A stretch of DNA of 40,565 bases from Paludibacter sp. (GTDB lineage: Bacteria; Bacteroidota; Bacteroidia; Bacteroidales; Paludibacteraceae), in assembly GCA_029973975.1 (NCBI GenBank), contig JARKQF010000084.1, forward strand, positions 1 to 40,565. The letters are read 5' to 3'. The position numbers and the translations under genes were made by a program. Position 1 is the stretch's first letter. The number at the start of each line of letters is the position of its first letter. Below are positions 32,627 to 40,565 of this stretch, piece after piece. Under the pieces are notes generated by a model. It saw only the letters and a program-made list of their open reading frames with translations. It was not told where the DNA came from and searched no databases.

Positions 32627-34912
32627 CTATTTTTTGATGATTTTCTGATTATATATTCTTTCTGTTGTTTGTGTTCTGATTAGGTAAGTGCCACTATTTA
32701 AATGGTCTACATCCAGAATTCCTGCATTGTTTCCTTCAGCTTGTATTATCATTGCTCCTGTTAAATTAAATAAAGTAATACGCTTGATAGGTGAATCTGT
32801 TAGTACATGAATCTGATCGGTAACCGGATTTGGATAGATTCTGATTTGGGCATCGCGTATAATATCCGTAGCCGATGTTGTGTCTTGTTGTACTCCGATA
32901 TAGTACAGGTTACAGGTGTCAGCTTTCGTTATCACATGATTTCCTGCATTTAATGTCACTGTTAATACCCCGTTAGAAGCGTTATAATCTGTCCCGTTAA
33001 TTCGTATTTTCCCATTAAATCCATCATTGAATATCAGCGTAACGATTGCTTCTTTTGTGGTTGAGAAGGAAACTGAAGTAGAAGATTCTATTTTCAGGCA
33101 GATGCTGAGTACCAGCCCGGCATAATTAACTGTTCCTTTCGAGTCTGAGAGATTACCGGTAATATTAAAATAAGAGCTTGTTTTGCCGGAAAGCGTAAAG
33201 TTATGTACCGTCGTGCCCGGATTGATGGTTCCATTGTTATCCCCGCCGCCATTATTATCGTCTCCACCGCCAACAGGAGTATCTTCACCTTGGATACTCA
33301 CCAGCTTGGTTCTATAACTTGTCAACGCTGACTTAAGTGCTGGATTTACATCATACGAAGTATCATCTACCGCGTTGTTAAATGTCCATTTGAAATCACC
33401 TCCATGCATACGCCCTGCAAACTGTACTACTTTGTCGCGGGCGGCTTCCGGACTATCGGGAGTATAAGCATACATCACCGAAGGGTTCGTGTCGAAATTA
33501 TTGTAAATGTTGGAGCCTCTGTATGATATTACGGCTGAAGGTACTGTTTCTTCGCGGCTGGTAGCCATGTAAGCATCAAAATCAACAGTTGAATTTGGAA
33601 AACCGGATGCCCCATAAGCCACAAACCTGCGCTGTCCCGTCATGTAATTATTGAAAGCCTTGATGGTTCCGCCATCTTCTTTCGAAAAAGTAGGCATATT
33701 AGTATAATCGTTGGCTTGTTTTGATTCATCATATACATCAGAACCTTGCATGGAAGTCAGCATAGGATATTTGCAATTGCGGAAATAATTTGCCTCCACA
33801 AAAACAGACGACCCCATGGTTGAACCTACACCGTATTTAGAAATCCCATCATAATAATTATTATAAACATGGGCTGAATAAAACCTTACCCGTGGATGAC
33901 GCGAGTCTGAGTGATCAAACCAATTGTGATGAAAAGTGATAAATAACCCTGAAGTTGAACTTTCACTCAATCCTACTAAATTAGATTTCCCCGTATCCCA
34001 GAAATGATTATAGGAGAAAGTAACATAGGTCGAACGTTTACAATCCAATGCTCCGTCACCTTTAGCCTGGTCGCCGTCACTACCTGCATGCCCATAGAAG
34101 AAATCACAATGGTGCACCCAGATATAGTCATTTTCTTGTTGCAATCCGATATTGTCTCCTTCACTGCTATTACAATTCATCGTTCCGATATTGCGGATTT
34201 CAATATTGGATGCATTTTTAATTCTGATTCCCCAACCGTCGGCAACAGCATCGTCACCAATACCTTCAATAGTGATAAAACCTGAAGAATTATTCGAATT
34301 TTCAATAACAATGTCACCATTATACAAATCAGCCGGATCAGTTATTTGTCCGATTATACGAACGATCAGCGGTCTGTTATCTTTTCCTTTTTTGAAACCA
34401 TCTATGATGGCCTGAAGTCCGATACAAGGATTAGTATTTGCACCGGTAACCTCCATTGAAATGGTGTTTTTGGTGCTCTCGGTAATGTATATAATTACGG
34501 CATTGTCTTTTGGTGTTCCATCAGCTTTATAAGCGCCAGGAATTCTGCCATTTGAAAATGTGAAACCGGTACGATCGAAGGCAATTACAGTTAATATGCC
34601 GGTAGTACTTTCCGTGGTTTCATTGCCATCAACTACTGCCACCACTTTCAGGGTGTAATTCCCGGCTTTGAGACCCGGAACATCAACCCGGTAGTATGAA
34701 CCGTAGTTTCTTATTAATTGCGTGTCGGCTTTTTTATTGTTGAGGCCTTCTCCGCTATAGTACACATTATATGAATCTGCTTCTTCTGTCGGAAGCCACT
34801 TGGCATAAACCGTTTCGAACCAACCACCCGATTCGGTGATAGTTAATGAATAGCTGAAGGAAGAAGCAACACAATAAACAGAGAGAGTAAAAAATAGTAC
34901 AAGTTTTTTCAT
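32627..34912 (-). CDS. T9SS-secreted family 1 pectate lyase
   Basis: The 761-aa protein has a signal peptide (1-20), an Fn3-like domain (about 22-110; VYAKWLPTEEADSYNVYY) and a right-handed beta-helix pectate lyase domain of the PL1 type (about 115-530). Diagnostic PL1 features are DYIWVHHCDFF, GDGALDCKRSTYVTFSYNHF (Ca2+ ligands) and TFHHNWFDHSDSRHPRVRF with the catalytic arginine, then AHVYNNYYDG. A Gly/Asp/Asn-rich linker (about 548-570) leads to a beta domain often attached to such lyases (570-680), and the last ~70 residues are a T9SS tail (IRIYPNPVTDQIHVL, NSGTYLIRTQ). It cleaves pectate by beta-elimination outside the cell. Confidence 0.93.
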   Translation of the reverse strand: MKKLVLFFTLSVYCVASSFSYSLTITESGGWFETVYAKWLPTEEADSYNVYYSGEGLNNKKADTQLIRNYGSYYRVDVPGLKAGNYTLKVVAVVDGNETTESTTGILTVIAFDRTGFTFSNGRIPGAYKADGTPKDNAVIIYITESTKNTISMEVTGANTNPCIGLQAIIDGFKKGKDNRPLIVRIIGQITDPADLYNGDIVIENSNNSSGFITIEGIGDDAVADGWGIRIKNASNIEIRNIGTMNCNSSEGDNIGLQQENDYIWVHHCDFFYGHAGSDGDQAKGDGALDCKRSTYVTFSYNHFWDTGKSNLVGLSESSTSGLFITFHHNWFDHSDSRHPRVRFYSAHVYNNYYDGISKYGVGSTMGSSVFVEANYFRNCKYPMLTSMQGSDVYDESKQANDYTNMPTFSKEDGGTIKAFNNYMTGQRRFVAYGASGFPNSTVDFDAYMATSREETVPSAVISYRGSNIYNNFDTNPSVMYAYTPDSPEAARDKVVQFAGRMHGGDFKWTFNNAVDDTSYDVNPALKSALTSYRTKLVSIQGEDTPVGGGDDNNGGGDNNGTINPGTTVHNFTLSGKTSSYFNITGNLSDSKGTVNYAGLVLSICLKIESSTSVSFSTTKEAIVTLIFNDGFNGKIRINGTDYNASNGVLTVTLNAGNHVITKADTCNLYYIGVQQDTTSATDIIRDAQIRIYPNPVTDQIHVLTDSPIKRITLFNLTGAMIIQAEGNNAGILDVDHLNSGTYLIRTQTTERIYNQKIIKK

Positions 34913-34988
34913 ACGATAAAATTAGTTCATGTTCGTTTCATAATATTAAATTAAGCAGAGCTCAAATCTGCGTGTGATTAACACACAA

Positions 34989-34996
34989 CAAAATTA
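34989..34996 (-). promoter_or_regulatory. Bacteroidota -7 element for the pectate lyase gene
   Basis: The minus strand reads TAATTTTG. Immediately downstream, at 34972-34986, is a GTGTG-ATTAA-CACAC palindrome overlapping the likely transcription start, a possible operator for substrate or catabolite control. Confidence 0.45.
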
Positions 34997-35064
34997 AGGT
35001 GACTTTCTTAAACGGAGGTGCAAAAAATGATTTTTTATGTGGAACAATTGGTGCAAGAAAGAAC

Positions 35065-35096
35065 AAACCATCCGGCAACGCTATGCCAGATGGTTT
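35065..35096 (-). terminator. Terminator of the ECF sigma/anti-sigma/DUF4252 operon
   Basis: AAACCATCCGGCA (35065-35077) and TGCCAGATGGTTT (35084-35096) pair at 12 of 13 positions with loop ACGCTA. On the minus strand the stem is followed by TTTGTTC-type T-rich sequence. It lies 42 nt past the DUF4252 stop. Confidence 0.6.
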
Positions 35097-35138
35097 GAGT
35101 CAAAAAAAATCAAAAAGTTAAATAAAAAATGGTATGGA

Positions 35139-35669
35139 TTAAATCATCAGCAAAAATGTTGCCGAACTTACTACGGCCAACGGTTTCCCCTGAATATTTT
35201 GAGAAGAAAATGTATCCATCATTTCTTCTTTGGTCATTTTCCCGGTTATCCAGATGCAGTTGAACTCATTCTGCTCTTTTGTAATGATCAGCATGTCAGC
35301 ATTATCATTGCCGGTTACCCGATAATAGATGTTGACCCTTTCTCCTTTATCACGAACTTCAACTGCCGATTCGAATTTTCCATTTGACACAATTTGTTCA
35401 ATCTCCCGGATTGTATTCCTCATAATAACAGATTCTGATGCAGCTTCAAGCGTCAGAATCTTTAACCCATTTAATTTGGAAAGATTTTTCTGGTCGGATT
35501 TGGAAATGCCGCTAACGATAGAGCCCAGATTAATCATCCCCCTGTTGATGGATACATATTGAAACCGTTCATCGTCGGCATATTTATCGTAAAATTTCTG
35601 TAAGGATTGTGCTTGTATTGTTATTGCTGTGAAAAGCAGGCTAACAAGTAATAATATTGTTTTTTTCAT
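35139..35669 (-). CDS. DUF4252 family protein
   Basis: The 176-aa exported protein has a signal peptide (1-20, ending IQAQ). The mature part (LQKFYDKYADDERFQYVSI, GLKILTLEAASE, FESAVEVRDKGERVNIYYR, TKMTKEEMMDTF-like region) matches DUF4252, a Bacteroidota family of unknown function often found beside ECF sigma factors. It lies 40 nt after the anti-sigma-like gene on the same strand and shares its terminator, so it is probably an output or feedback gene of that sigma system. Cellular location is likely periplasm; no lipobox is visible. Confidence 0.8.
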   Translation of the reverse strand: MKKTILLLVSLLFTAITIQAQSLQKFYDKYADDERFQYVSINRGMINLGSIVSGISKSDQKNLSKLNGLKILTLEAASESVIMRNTIREIEQIVSNGKFESAVEVRDKGERVNIYYRVTGNDNADMLIITKEQNEFNCIWITGKMTKEEMMDTFSSQNIQGKPLAVVSSATFLLMI

Positions 35670-35709
35670 ATTGTTGTTTGTTTTTAATTATTCTTAGTCC
35701 AATGTTAAT

Positions 35710-36213
35710 TTATTCGATGATAAGCATTTGCTTGATGCTGTTGATTTCAGTTTTGATTTCACCCATCTTTTTAACCGGTTTCAGGCTATTTTTTACCATT
35801 TGAATGCTTTCAAGTGGTTGGAGCTTGTCTCCCAGTATTTGTCCTACTTTATTAATCTTTGCCTGCGCCAGTTGTTGTGCCAGCTCATGGTCGTTGATGC
35901 GTGTTCCGTTTACAATAGCATAATCACCCTGAAAAGCTGGTGAGCCGAAAAGCCACAACGCCAGAAGAACAGCTGCAGCTACTCCGCTACCGGCATAAAT
36001 CCATTTCTGTAGGAAGAATTGCCTGGTTCTATTTTGCTGTTTGATTGCCATTGTTTCAGCGGCTTCGAGTGTAAAAGCATCAAATAAAGGTTTGAATGCC
36101 ACGTGCTCAGGAGCAATTTGGTCCGATTTGAAGTAGAGTTTCAGAATTCTTTCTTCGTCTGCAGATGTCTCGCCTTTAAAGTACTTATCTAAAATTTTAT
36201 TCAGGTGTTCCAT
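35710..36213 (-). CDS. Probable anti-sigma factor, single-pass membrane protein
   Basis: The 167-aa protein has a cytoplasmic N-terminal part (1-70; LNKILDKYFKGETSADEERIL), one membrane helix at about 72-89 (IYAGSGVAAAVLLALWLFG) and a C-terminal periplasmic part of about 75 residues. The KYFKGETSxxEE motif resembles the sigma-binding segment of Bacteroidota anti-sigma/FecR-type regulators, but no FecR domain follows. Its start overlaps the sigma gene by 13 nt, giving coupled translation. I infer it holds the sigma factor at the membrane; this is by position and layout, not by a recognised family. Confidence 0.7.
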   Translation of the reverse strand: MEHLNKILDKYFKGETSADEERILKLYFKSDQIAPEHVAFKPLFDAFTLEAAETMAIKQQNRTRQFFLQKWIYAGSGVAAAVLLALWLFGSPAFQGDYAIVNGTRINDHELAQQLAQAKINKVGQILGDKLQPLESIQMVKNSLKPVKKMGEIKTEINSIKQMLIIE

Positions 36214-36719
36214 ATTTTTTCCTCCACAAGTTTAGTCTCTTTTAAAAGTTGATCTCTGATTTTTTGTCTTGCCCTCGACAGGTTTACACTTACTGCATTT
36301 TCACTTATACCAGCTACAAAAGCTATATCTTTTAATTCCATCCCCTCTACGTCTCTCATCCTGATAATCGTCCGTTGTAGCTCGGGCAGGCTGTCAATCA
36401 TCTGACATACCCTTTTTGCCATATCTTTTTGTTCCGCACGTTCGTATGGAGTTAAGCCATCATGTATTATTTCTGTTGTTAATTCGCTGTTTTCATGTTT
36501 TTGTCTGATCATGTCCAAACATTGATTTCGCATTGATCGCATCACGAAAGCCGGAATATTTTCGACCTGATTCAACTGAATTCTTTTTTCCCACAATTTC
36601 AAATTCAGATCCTGAACAGCATCCCGCGCTGCATCCTCGTTTCGCAAAATTGATTTAGCAAGACGGAACAGTTTGTCTGTCAATGATAATATTTGATTTG
36701 TAAATTGTGTTTTTTCCAT
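36201..36719 (-). CDS. ECF-type RNA polymerase sigma factor
   Basis: The 172-aa protein has sigma region 2 (about 10-80; FRLAKSILRNEDAARDAVQDLNLKLW, the core-binding and -10 helix) and region 4 (about 108-160; LPELQRTIIRMRDVEGMEL, AGISENAVSVNLSRARQKIR) with a helix-turn-helix. No region 3 or C-terminal extension is present, so it is a small ECF type. It heads the operon with the anti-sigma-like gene and DUF4252. A GTAA-17 nt-CGTC arrangement upstream may be its own promoter. Confidence 0.93.
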   Translation of the reverse strand: MEKTQFTNQILSLTDKLFRLAKSILRNEDAARDAVQDLNLKLWEKRIQLNQVENIPAFVMRSMRNQCLDMIRQKHENSELTTEIIHDGLTPYERAEQKDMAKRVCQMIDSLPELQRTIIRMRDVEGMELKDIAFVAGISENAVSVNLSRARQKIRDQLLKETKLVEEKIWNT

Positions 36720-36729
36720 ACACTATTAT

Positions 36730-36754
36730 GACGGATAAAGTCCGGATTTCTTAC
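36730..36754 (-). promoter_or_regulatory. Candidate autoregulated ECF promoter
   Basis: On the minus strand GTAA (36754-36751) and CGTC (36733-36730) are separated by 17 nt, a layout like ECF -35/-10 elements in other bacteria, about 10 nt before the sigma ATG. No TAnnTTTG was seen in front of this gene. Confidence 0.3.
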
Positions 36755-36887
36755 ATTTGAACTAAAATATTTTTTTACTGAAGGATCCGATTTATATGTT
36801 TTTGCGTAAACTGTAAAAAAATGCAGGCAAAAAGTAAAAACATAACATTATAATTTGCAAACTGATTAATAATTAACACAAAAATAT

Positions 36888-36895
36888 TAATTTTG
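36888..36895 (+). promoter_or_regulatory. Bacteroidota -7 element for the AraC-type gene
   Basis: TAATTTTG followed by CG matches TAnnTTTG exactly, with a leader of about 75 nt to ATG 36973. The rest of the 36720-36972 divergent spacer is AT-rich. Confidence 0.5.
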
Positions 36896-36972
36896 CGTAG
36901 GAAACTGATGGCGGAGTGCTATTTTGTTTGTTTAAAGAATCTTAGTTTAATAGCTGTAAAATTATCTTGTTT

Positions 36973-37482
36973 ATGTTACAACCAGTTCAACTTACTGTTG
37001 CCTTAACCCTGTTATTTAGTGCAGTCTTGGTTATTATCCGGAATAAGAATAAGAAGAGGAGACCTATTTGTTTAAAAGAAAAGTCGCAAGAGAATAATTC
37101 CAGACAAAACGTCGAACAACTTCGTGAAATAGCTGAAAAGCTGGATTTGATTTTAAAGGAAAAGAAAATGTACACGAACCCTGAATTGACAATTCAGGAT
37201 GTTGCTGAAATGTTAGGAACAAACCGTACTTATGTTTCTACCTCTATAAATTTTTTTTACAATCAGAACTTTTGTACATATATCAATCAATTCCGGCTTA
37301 ACGAAGTAAAGGATACGATAATTGAAGAAGGCAAAGTATCACAAAAGGAACTTGCAGAGAAATGCGGGTTTGGTTCTATTGACACCATGAAAAGGGCTAT
37401 TAAGCAAAAGACCGGATTGAACATGAAAGACTGGAAAGAATACGTTTATAAAGAATATCAGCAAAACAATAATTCCAACTAG
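36973..37482 (+). CDS. Small membrane-anchored AraC-type transcriptional regulator
   Basis: The 169-aa protein has one N-terminal membrane helix (about 5-22; QLTVALTLLFSAVLVII), a basic stop (RNKNKKRR), a helical linker (about 40-60) and an AraC/XylS-type double helix-turn-helix (about 65-160): ELTIQDVAEMLGTNRTYVST and AEKCGFGSIDTMKRAIKQKTG. Typical Bacteroidota relatives have several membrane helices or a long periplasmic sensor; this one has only an anchor. The start is ATG 36973; the upstream in-frame codon is a TTG. It is divergent from the ECF sigma operon. Ligand and target unknown. Confidence 0.82.
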   Translation: MLQPVQLTVALTLLFSAVLVIIRNKNKKRRPICLKEKSQENNSRQNVEQLREIAEKLDLILKEKKMYTNPELTIQDVAEMLGTNRTYVSTSINFFYNQNFCTYINQFRLNEVKDTIIEEGKVSQKELAEKCGFGSIDTMKRAIKQKTGLNMKDWKEYVYKEYQQNNNSN

Positions 37483-37584
37483 TTTAATCATTATAGTATA
37501 CTGTTGAGCCTGTTCAACTATTTCAGGGATTGGAATTTGGTGTTTATAAATTAATACAGAATTGTAAATGCCCCGATAAAATAT

Positions 37585-37592
37585 TACTTTTG
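37585..37592 (+). promoter_or_regulatory. Bacteroidota -7 element for purD
   Basis: TACTTTTG followed by TG matches TAnnTTTG, 22 nt before ATG 37615. Confidence 0.55.
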
Positions 37593-37614
37593 TGTTCAAA
37601 ATCAAATAACCAAC

Positions 37615-38883
37615 ATGAATATATTACTTCTCGGTTCAGGAGGACGTGAACATGCGCTTGCCTGGAAGATGGCTCAAAGTCCGGCATTAAACAAATTATT
37701 TATTGCTCCGGGAAATCCCGGAACGGCTACAGTAGGGACAAATCTACCTGTTGCTGCGGATGATTTTCCATCGATAAAGGAGGTTGTGCTGGAGAATGCA
37801 GTCGACATGGTGGTTGTAGGGCCGGAAGACCCCTTGGTAAAAGGTGTTGTTGATTTCTTTAAAGCGGATAACGATCTGAAAGGAATTCCGGTGATTGGTC
37901 CGGATAAAGTTGGGGCTCAGCTTGAAGGAAGTAAGGATTTTTCCAAGCAATTTATGTTTCGACATAATATCCCAACGGCAAAATACCTGAGTGTAACCAG
38001 TATGAATTTACAGGAAGGTGTTGATTTCCTGAAAACGATGCAGGCTCCTTATGTTTTGAAAGCGGATGGATTAGCTGCGGGCAAAGGAGTGCTGATTTTA
38101 AATAATCTGGATGAAACAATTGCGGAATTGAAGAGCATGCTTGAAGGAAAGTTCGGTGCTGCCAGTAAAACCGTGGTGATTGAAGAATTTCTTTCCGGGA
38201 TTGAATGTTCTGTGTTTGTGATTACAGATGGGAAACATTATCAGATTCTACCTGAAGCAAAAGACTATAAACGTATAGGTGAAGGGGATAAAGGTCTGAA
38301 TACAGGCGGTATGGGCGCTGTTTCTCCGGTTCCTTTTGCTGATAAGGTATTCATGCAAAAAGTTGAGGAGCGTATTGTCAAGCCTACAATTGAGGGGTTG
38401 TACAGTGAAGGAATTATTTACAGAGGGTTTGTTTTTTTCGGGCTGATAAAAGTGGGTAATGAACCTTATGTAATTGAATATAATGCTCGTATGGGAGATC
38501 CGGAAACAGAAGTAGTGATGTTGCGACTGAAAACGGATTTGGTGGATTTGCTGAAAGGTGTTGCTGAAGGTAACCTGAACGAAAAAACAGTTGAATTTGA
38601 TGAGCGTACAGCCGTAACGGTGATGCTTGTTTCGGGAGGGTATCCTGAAGGTTATGAGAAAGGAAAGGTAATATCCGGTCTGGATAAAATTGATGAAAGT
38701 ATCGTTTTTCATGCAGGAACGGCATCCAAAGATGGGAATATAGTTACATCCGGGGGAAGGGTAATGACAATTAGTTCTTATGGAAAGACGAAAGAAGAGG
38801 CGCTTGCTCAGTCATTTAAAAATGCAAAAATAATTGAGTACGATAAGAAGTATTTCAGGTCGGACATTGGATTTGATTTATAA
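37615..38883 (+). CDS. purD: Phosphoribosylamine-glycine ligase
   Basis: The 422-aa ATP-grasp enzyme joins glycine to 5-phosphoribosylamine in the second step of purine synthesis. Motifs: [18 protein letters not shown] at the start, [16 protein letters not shown], the ATP-grasp loop [15 protein letters not shown], the metal/ATP region [39 protein letters not shown] and [14 protein letters not shown]. Length is normal. The response regulator gene follows after 16 nt and probably shares the transcript. Confidence 0.97.
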   Translation: MNILLLGSGGREHALAWKMAQSPALNKLFIAPGNPGTATVGTNLPVAADDFPSIKEVVLENAVDMVVVGPEDPLVKGVVDFFKADNDLKGIPVIGPDKVGAQLEGSKDFSKQFMFRHNIPTAKYLSVTSMNLQEGVDFLKTMQAPYVLKADGLAAGKGVLILNNLDETIAELKSMLEGKFGAASKTVVIEEFLSGIECSVFVITDGKHYQILPEAKDYKRIGEGDKGLNTGGMGAVSPVPFADKVFMQKVEERIVKPTIEGLYSEGIIYRGFVFFGLIKVGNEPYVIEYNARMGDPETEVVMLRLKTDLVDLLKGVAEGNLNEKTVEFDERTAVTVMLVSGGYPEGYEKGKVISGLDKIDESIVFHAGTASKDGNIVTSGGRVMTISSYGKTKEEALAQSFKNAKIIEYDKKYFRSDIGFDL

Positions 38884-38899
38884 AACACAAGGCTGAATC

Positions 38900-40051
38900 A
38901 TGGCAAAAATATTAATCATTGACGACGAACGAAGTATCCGAAATACGTTGAAGGACATTCTGGAATTTGAGAAACATCAGGTGTTGTTGGCTGAAAACGG
39001 AAAGCAGGGACTCGATATGGCTTGTAACCAGCTGTTTGACGTAATTTTCTCGGACATTAAGATGCCTGAGATGGATGGAATTGAGTTGCTTTCTGCATTG
39101 AAAGAAAAAGAGGTGGAGGCGCCTGTGGTGATGATTTCAGGGCACGGTAATATCGAAACAGCGGTAGAATGTATTAAAAAAGGAGCTTTTGATTTTATTG
39201 AAAAGCCGATTGACCTTAATCGACTCCTGATAACCGTGAGAAACGCGTTAGATAAGAGTACGCTGGTTACTGAAACAAAGATTCTGAAGAAAAAAGTGGC
39301 AACAAAACACCAGATGATCGGTCAGTCGTCTGCCATACAGAAAGTCCGGGAAATGATCGAGCGGGTAGCGCCAACAGATGCCCGGGTGCTGATTACCGGT
39401 TCGAACGGAACGGGAAAAGAGGTTGTCGCCCGTTTACTGTATGAAAAGAGTAACCGTGCCGGAGCTCCTTTTGTGGAGGTAAACTGTGCTGCAATTCCTT
39501 CGGAACTCATTGAAAGTGAGTTGTTCGGGCATGAAAAAGGATCATTTACATCAGCTATAAAACAACGCATTGGTAAATTCGAACAGGCAGATGGTGGAAC
39601 TATTTTCCTCGACGAGATTGGAGATATGAGCCTGTCGGCACAAACGAAAGTACTTCGCGTATTGCAGGAAAACGAGTTGACACGTGTGGGAAGTGATAAA
39701 AGTATCAAAGTAAATGTGCGGGTTTTTGCTGCGACGAATAAAAATTTAAAAGCTGAAATTGAAAAAGGAAATTTCCGGGAAGATCTGTATCACCGGTTGA
39801 ACGTCATTCCGATTCATGTTCCGGATCTCGATGACAGGAAAGAAGATATTCCATTGCTGGTAGATCATTTTGCCGGACTAATTTGCACTGAACAGGGTAC
39901 ACAGCTGAAAAGATTTGAGGACAATGCGGTTGCCTTGTTGCAACAAAAAAGCTGGAACGGGAACATTCGGGAGTTGAGAAATGTTGTAGAAAGACTAATC
40001 ATTCTGGGTGGAAATCCCATCACGAAAGAAGAAGTGAATTTATTCGCATAA
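38900..40051 (+). CDS. NtrC-type response regulator lacking a Fis DNA-binding domain
   Basis: The 383-aa protein has a receiver domain (1-118; phospho-acceptor Asp52 in SDIKMPEMDG, Lys102 in EKPID) and a sigma-54-type AAA+ ATPase domain (about 138-365). Walker A is GSNGTGKE (167-174), Walker B GTIFLDEI (233-240), and the sigma-54 contact loop reads GSFTSA (214-219) in place of GAFTGA. NIRELRNVVERLIILGG marks the end of the AAA+ part. The chain stops at EEVNLFA with no C-terminal Fis-type helix-turn-helix, so it is about 60-90 residues shorter than NtrC. It may activate from solution or act through a partner. No sensor kinase is adjacent. Confidence 0.9.
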   Translation: MAKILIIDDERSIRNTLKDILEFEKHQVLLAENGKQGLDMACNQLFDVIFSDIKMPEMDGIELLSALKEKEVEAPVVMISGHGNIETAVECIKKGAFDFIEKPIDLNRLLITVRNALDKSTLVTETKILKKKVATKHQMIGQSSAIQKVREMIERVAPTDARVLITGSNGTGKEVVARLLYEKSNRAGAPFVEVNCAAIPSELIESELFGHEKGSFTSAIKQRIGKFEQADGGTIFLDEIGDMSLSAQTKVLRVLQENELTRVGSDKSIKVNVRVFAATNKNLKAEIEKGNFREDLYHRLNVIPIHVPDLDDRKEDIPLLVDHFAGLICTEQGTQLKRFEDNAVALLQQKSWNGNIRELRNVVERLIILGGNPITKEEVNLFA

Positions 40052-40259
40052 AATTGTTACATCTTTTTTACTATAAGTTAAATCCTTGATTGTCTTTTTT
40101 GTAAAAAGAGAGAAATCTAAGTATTGAACTTAATAAAAATGATTATCGGACGTTACTGATTTGTAATAATAAACAGTATTGAAGTTGGAAGTAATTAGGG
40201 TTATTGATTCGAAGGTATCTTTTAAAGCTATTGCACACAACAATAAAAAGAAAACTATT

Positions 40260-40565
40260 ATGAAAAATGAAAGGCTCGATGATTACAAAAAACTTGAGGA
40301 GTTGAGAAACTCAAAACTCCTCGTTTACATAACAAGCGACCGGCAAAATGCAGAAACAAATATTGGTGCAGATATTCTAGCTCCATTTGCTAATCATTTG
40401 GACACAATTGGAGATGTCGAAAAAATAAGTCTTTTCATTTATTCAAATGGGGGTAGTACTCTTGCCGGTTGGAGCTTAGTTAATCTTATACGAAGTTTTT
40501 GTAAAGACTTTGAAGTCATAATTCCTTTCAGATGCCAAAGTACAGCTACCTTAATTAGCTTGGGG
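40260..40565 (+). CDS. SDH/ClpP-class serine protease, N-terminal part (3' end beyond window)
   Basis: From ATG 40260, 102 codons are open to the window edge. KLLVYITSDRQNAETNIGAD, ISLFIYSNGGSTLAGWSLV and IIPFRCQSTATLISLG match the serine dehydrogenase proteinase (SDH_sah) branch of the ClpP/crotonase fold: SNGG forms the oxyanion region (about 62-65) and Ser94 in QSTAT is the likely nucleophile. There is no signal peptide, so a cytoplasmic or membrane-associated role is expected. The 208-nt spacer before it (40052-40259) is AT-rich and shows no clear promoter element, so this may be the edge of a new operon or accessory region. Confidence 0.75.
   Translation, partial: MKNERLDDYKKLEELRNSKLLVYITSDRQNAETNIGADILAPFANHLDTIGDVEKISLFIYSNGGSTLAGWSLVNLIRSFCKDFEVIIPFRCQSTATLISLG

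Overview
The window reads as a Bacteroidota chromosome, most likely order Bacteroidales. Three things support this. Many promoters carry the Bacteroidota -7 element TAnnTTTG and clear Shine-Dalgarno sites are scarce. Type IX secretion (T9SS) parts and T9SS-tailed cargo are present. A two-subunit 2-oxoacid:ferredoxin oxidoreductase suggests an anaerobic lifestyle. Secreted starch- and pectin-degrading enzymes suggest an organism feeding on plant material, possibly a Paludibacter-like lineage, though that placement is only a guess. Coding density is high, and no tRNA, rRNA, CRISPR array or intact insertion sequence was seen.

Layout, left to right. 1-1204: the N-terminal part of PorZ (T9SS) translationally coupled to rdgB (minus strand). 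1485-4743: a plus-strand run of an SNF-family sodium symporter, a predicted beta-rich envelope protein and an S41 protease-like lipoprotein. 4748-8830: two copies of a long palindromic repeat in direct orientation flank a block holding a SpoU methyltransferase, a SUI1-family translation factor and korB/korA. 8858-13464: asnS, a divergent 2-hydroxyacid dehydrogenase-like protein, an aspartate dehydrogenase-like protein and a GldK/GldJ-like lipoprotein. 13696-16594: folP-cdaA (c-di-AMP synthesis) converging on fba.

16871-27405 is rich in exported proteins: two paralogous T9SS-tailed endonuclease I proteins, tatA-tatC, a carboxypeptidase-regulatory-domain protein and a secreted GH57 amylase-like enzyme with starch-binding modules. 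A relic of a RAYT-type (REP-associated Y1) transposase follows. 27873-31512 is the sufBCD operon, ended by a strong terminator. Next come a lipoprotein and a T9SS-tailed family 1 pectate lyase converging on a shared terminator, then an ECF sigma / anti-sigma / DUF4252 operon divergent from a small membrane-anchored AraC-type regulator. The window ends with purD, an NtrC-type response regulator that lacks the usual DNA-binding domain, and the start of an SDH/ClpP-class serine protease.

The most interesting non-coding signal is the pair of ~150-bp palindromes at 4748-4897 and 8674-8830. A 60-nt segment covering most of the AT-rich interior is 59/60 identical between copies, while the arms have drifted with at least two paired (compensatory) changes. 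With the transposase relic at 27567 and a second small repeat family placed just after the stop codons of fba and sufB, this suggests a genome carrying several families of small structured dispersed elements. The most interesting protein observation is the tandem nuclease pair, in which whole guest domains appear to be inserted inside Fn3-like folds.
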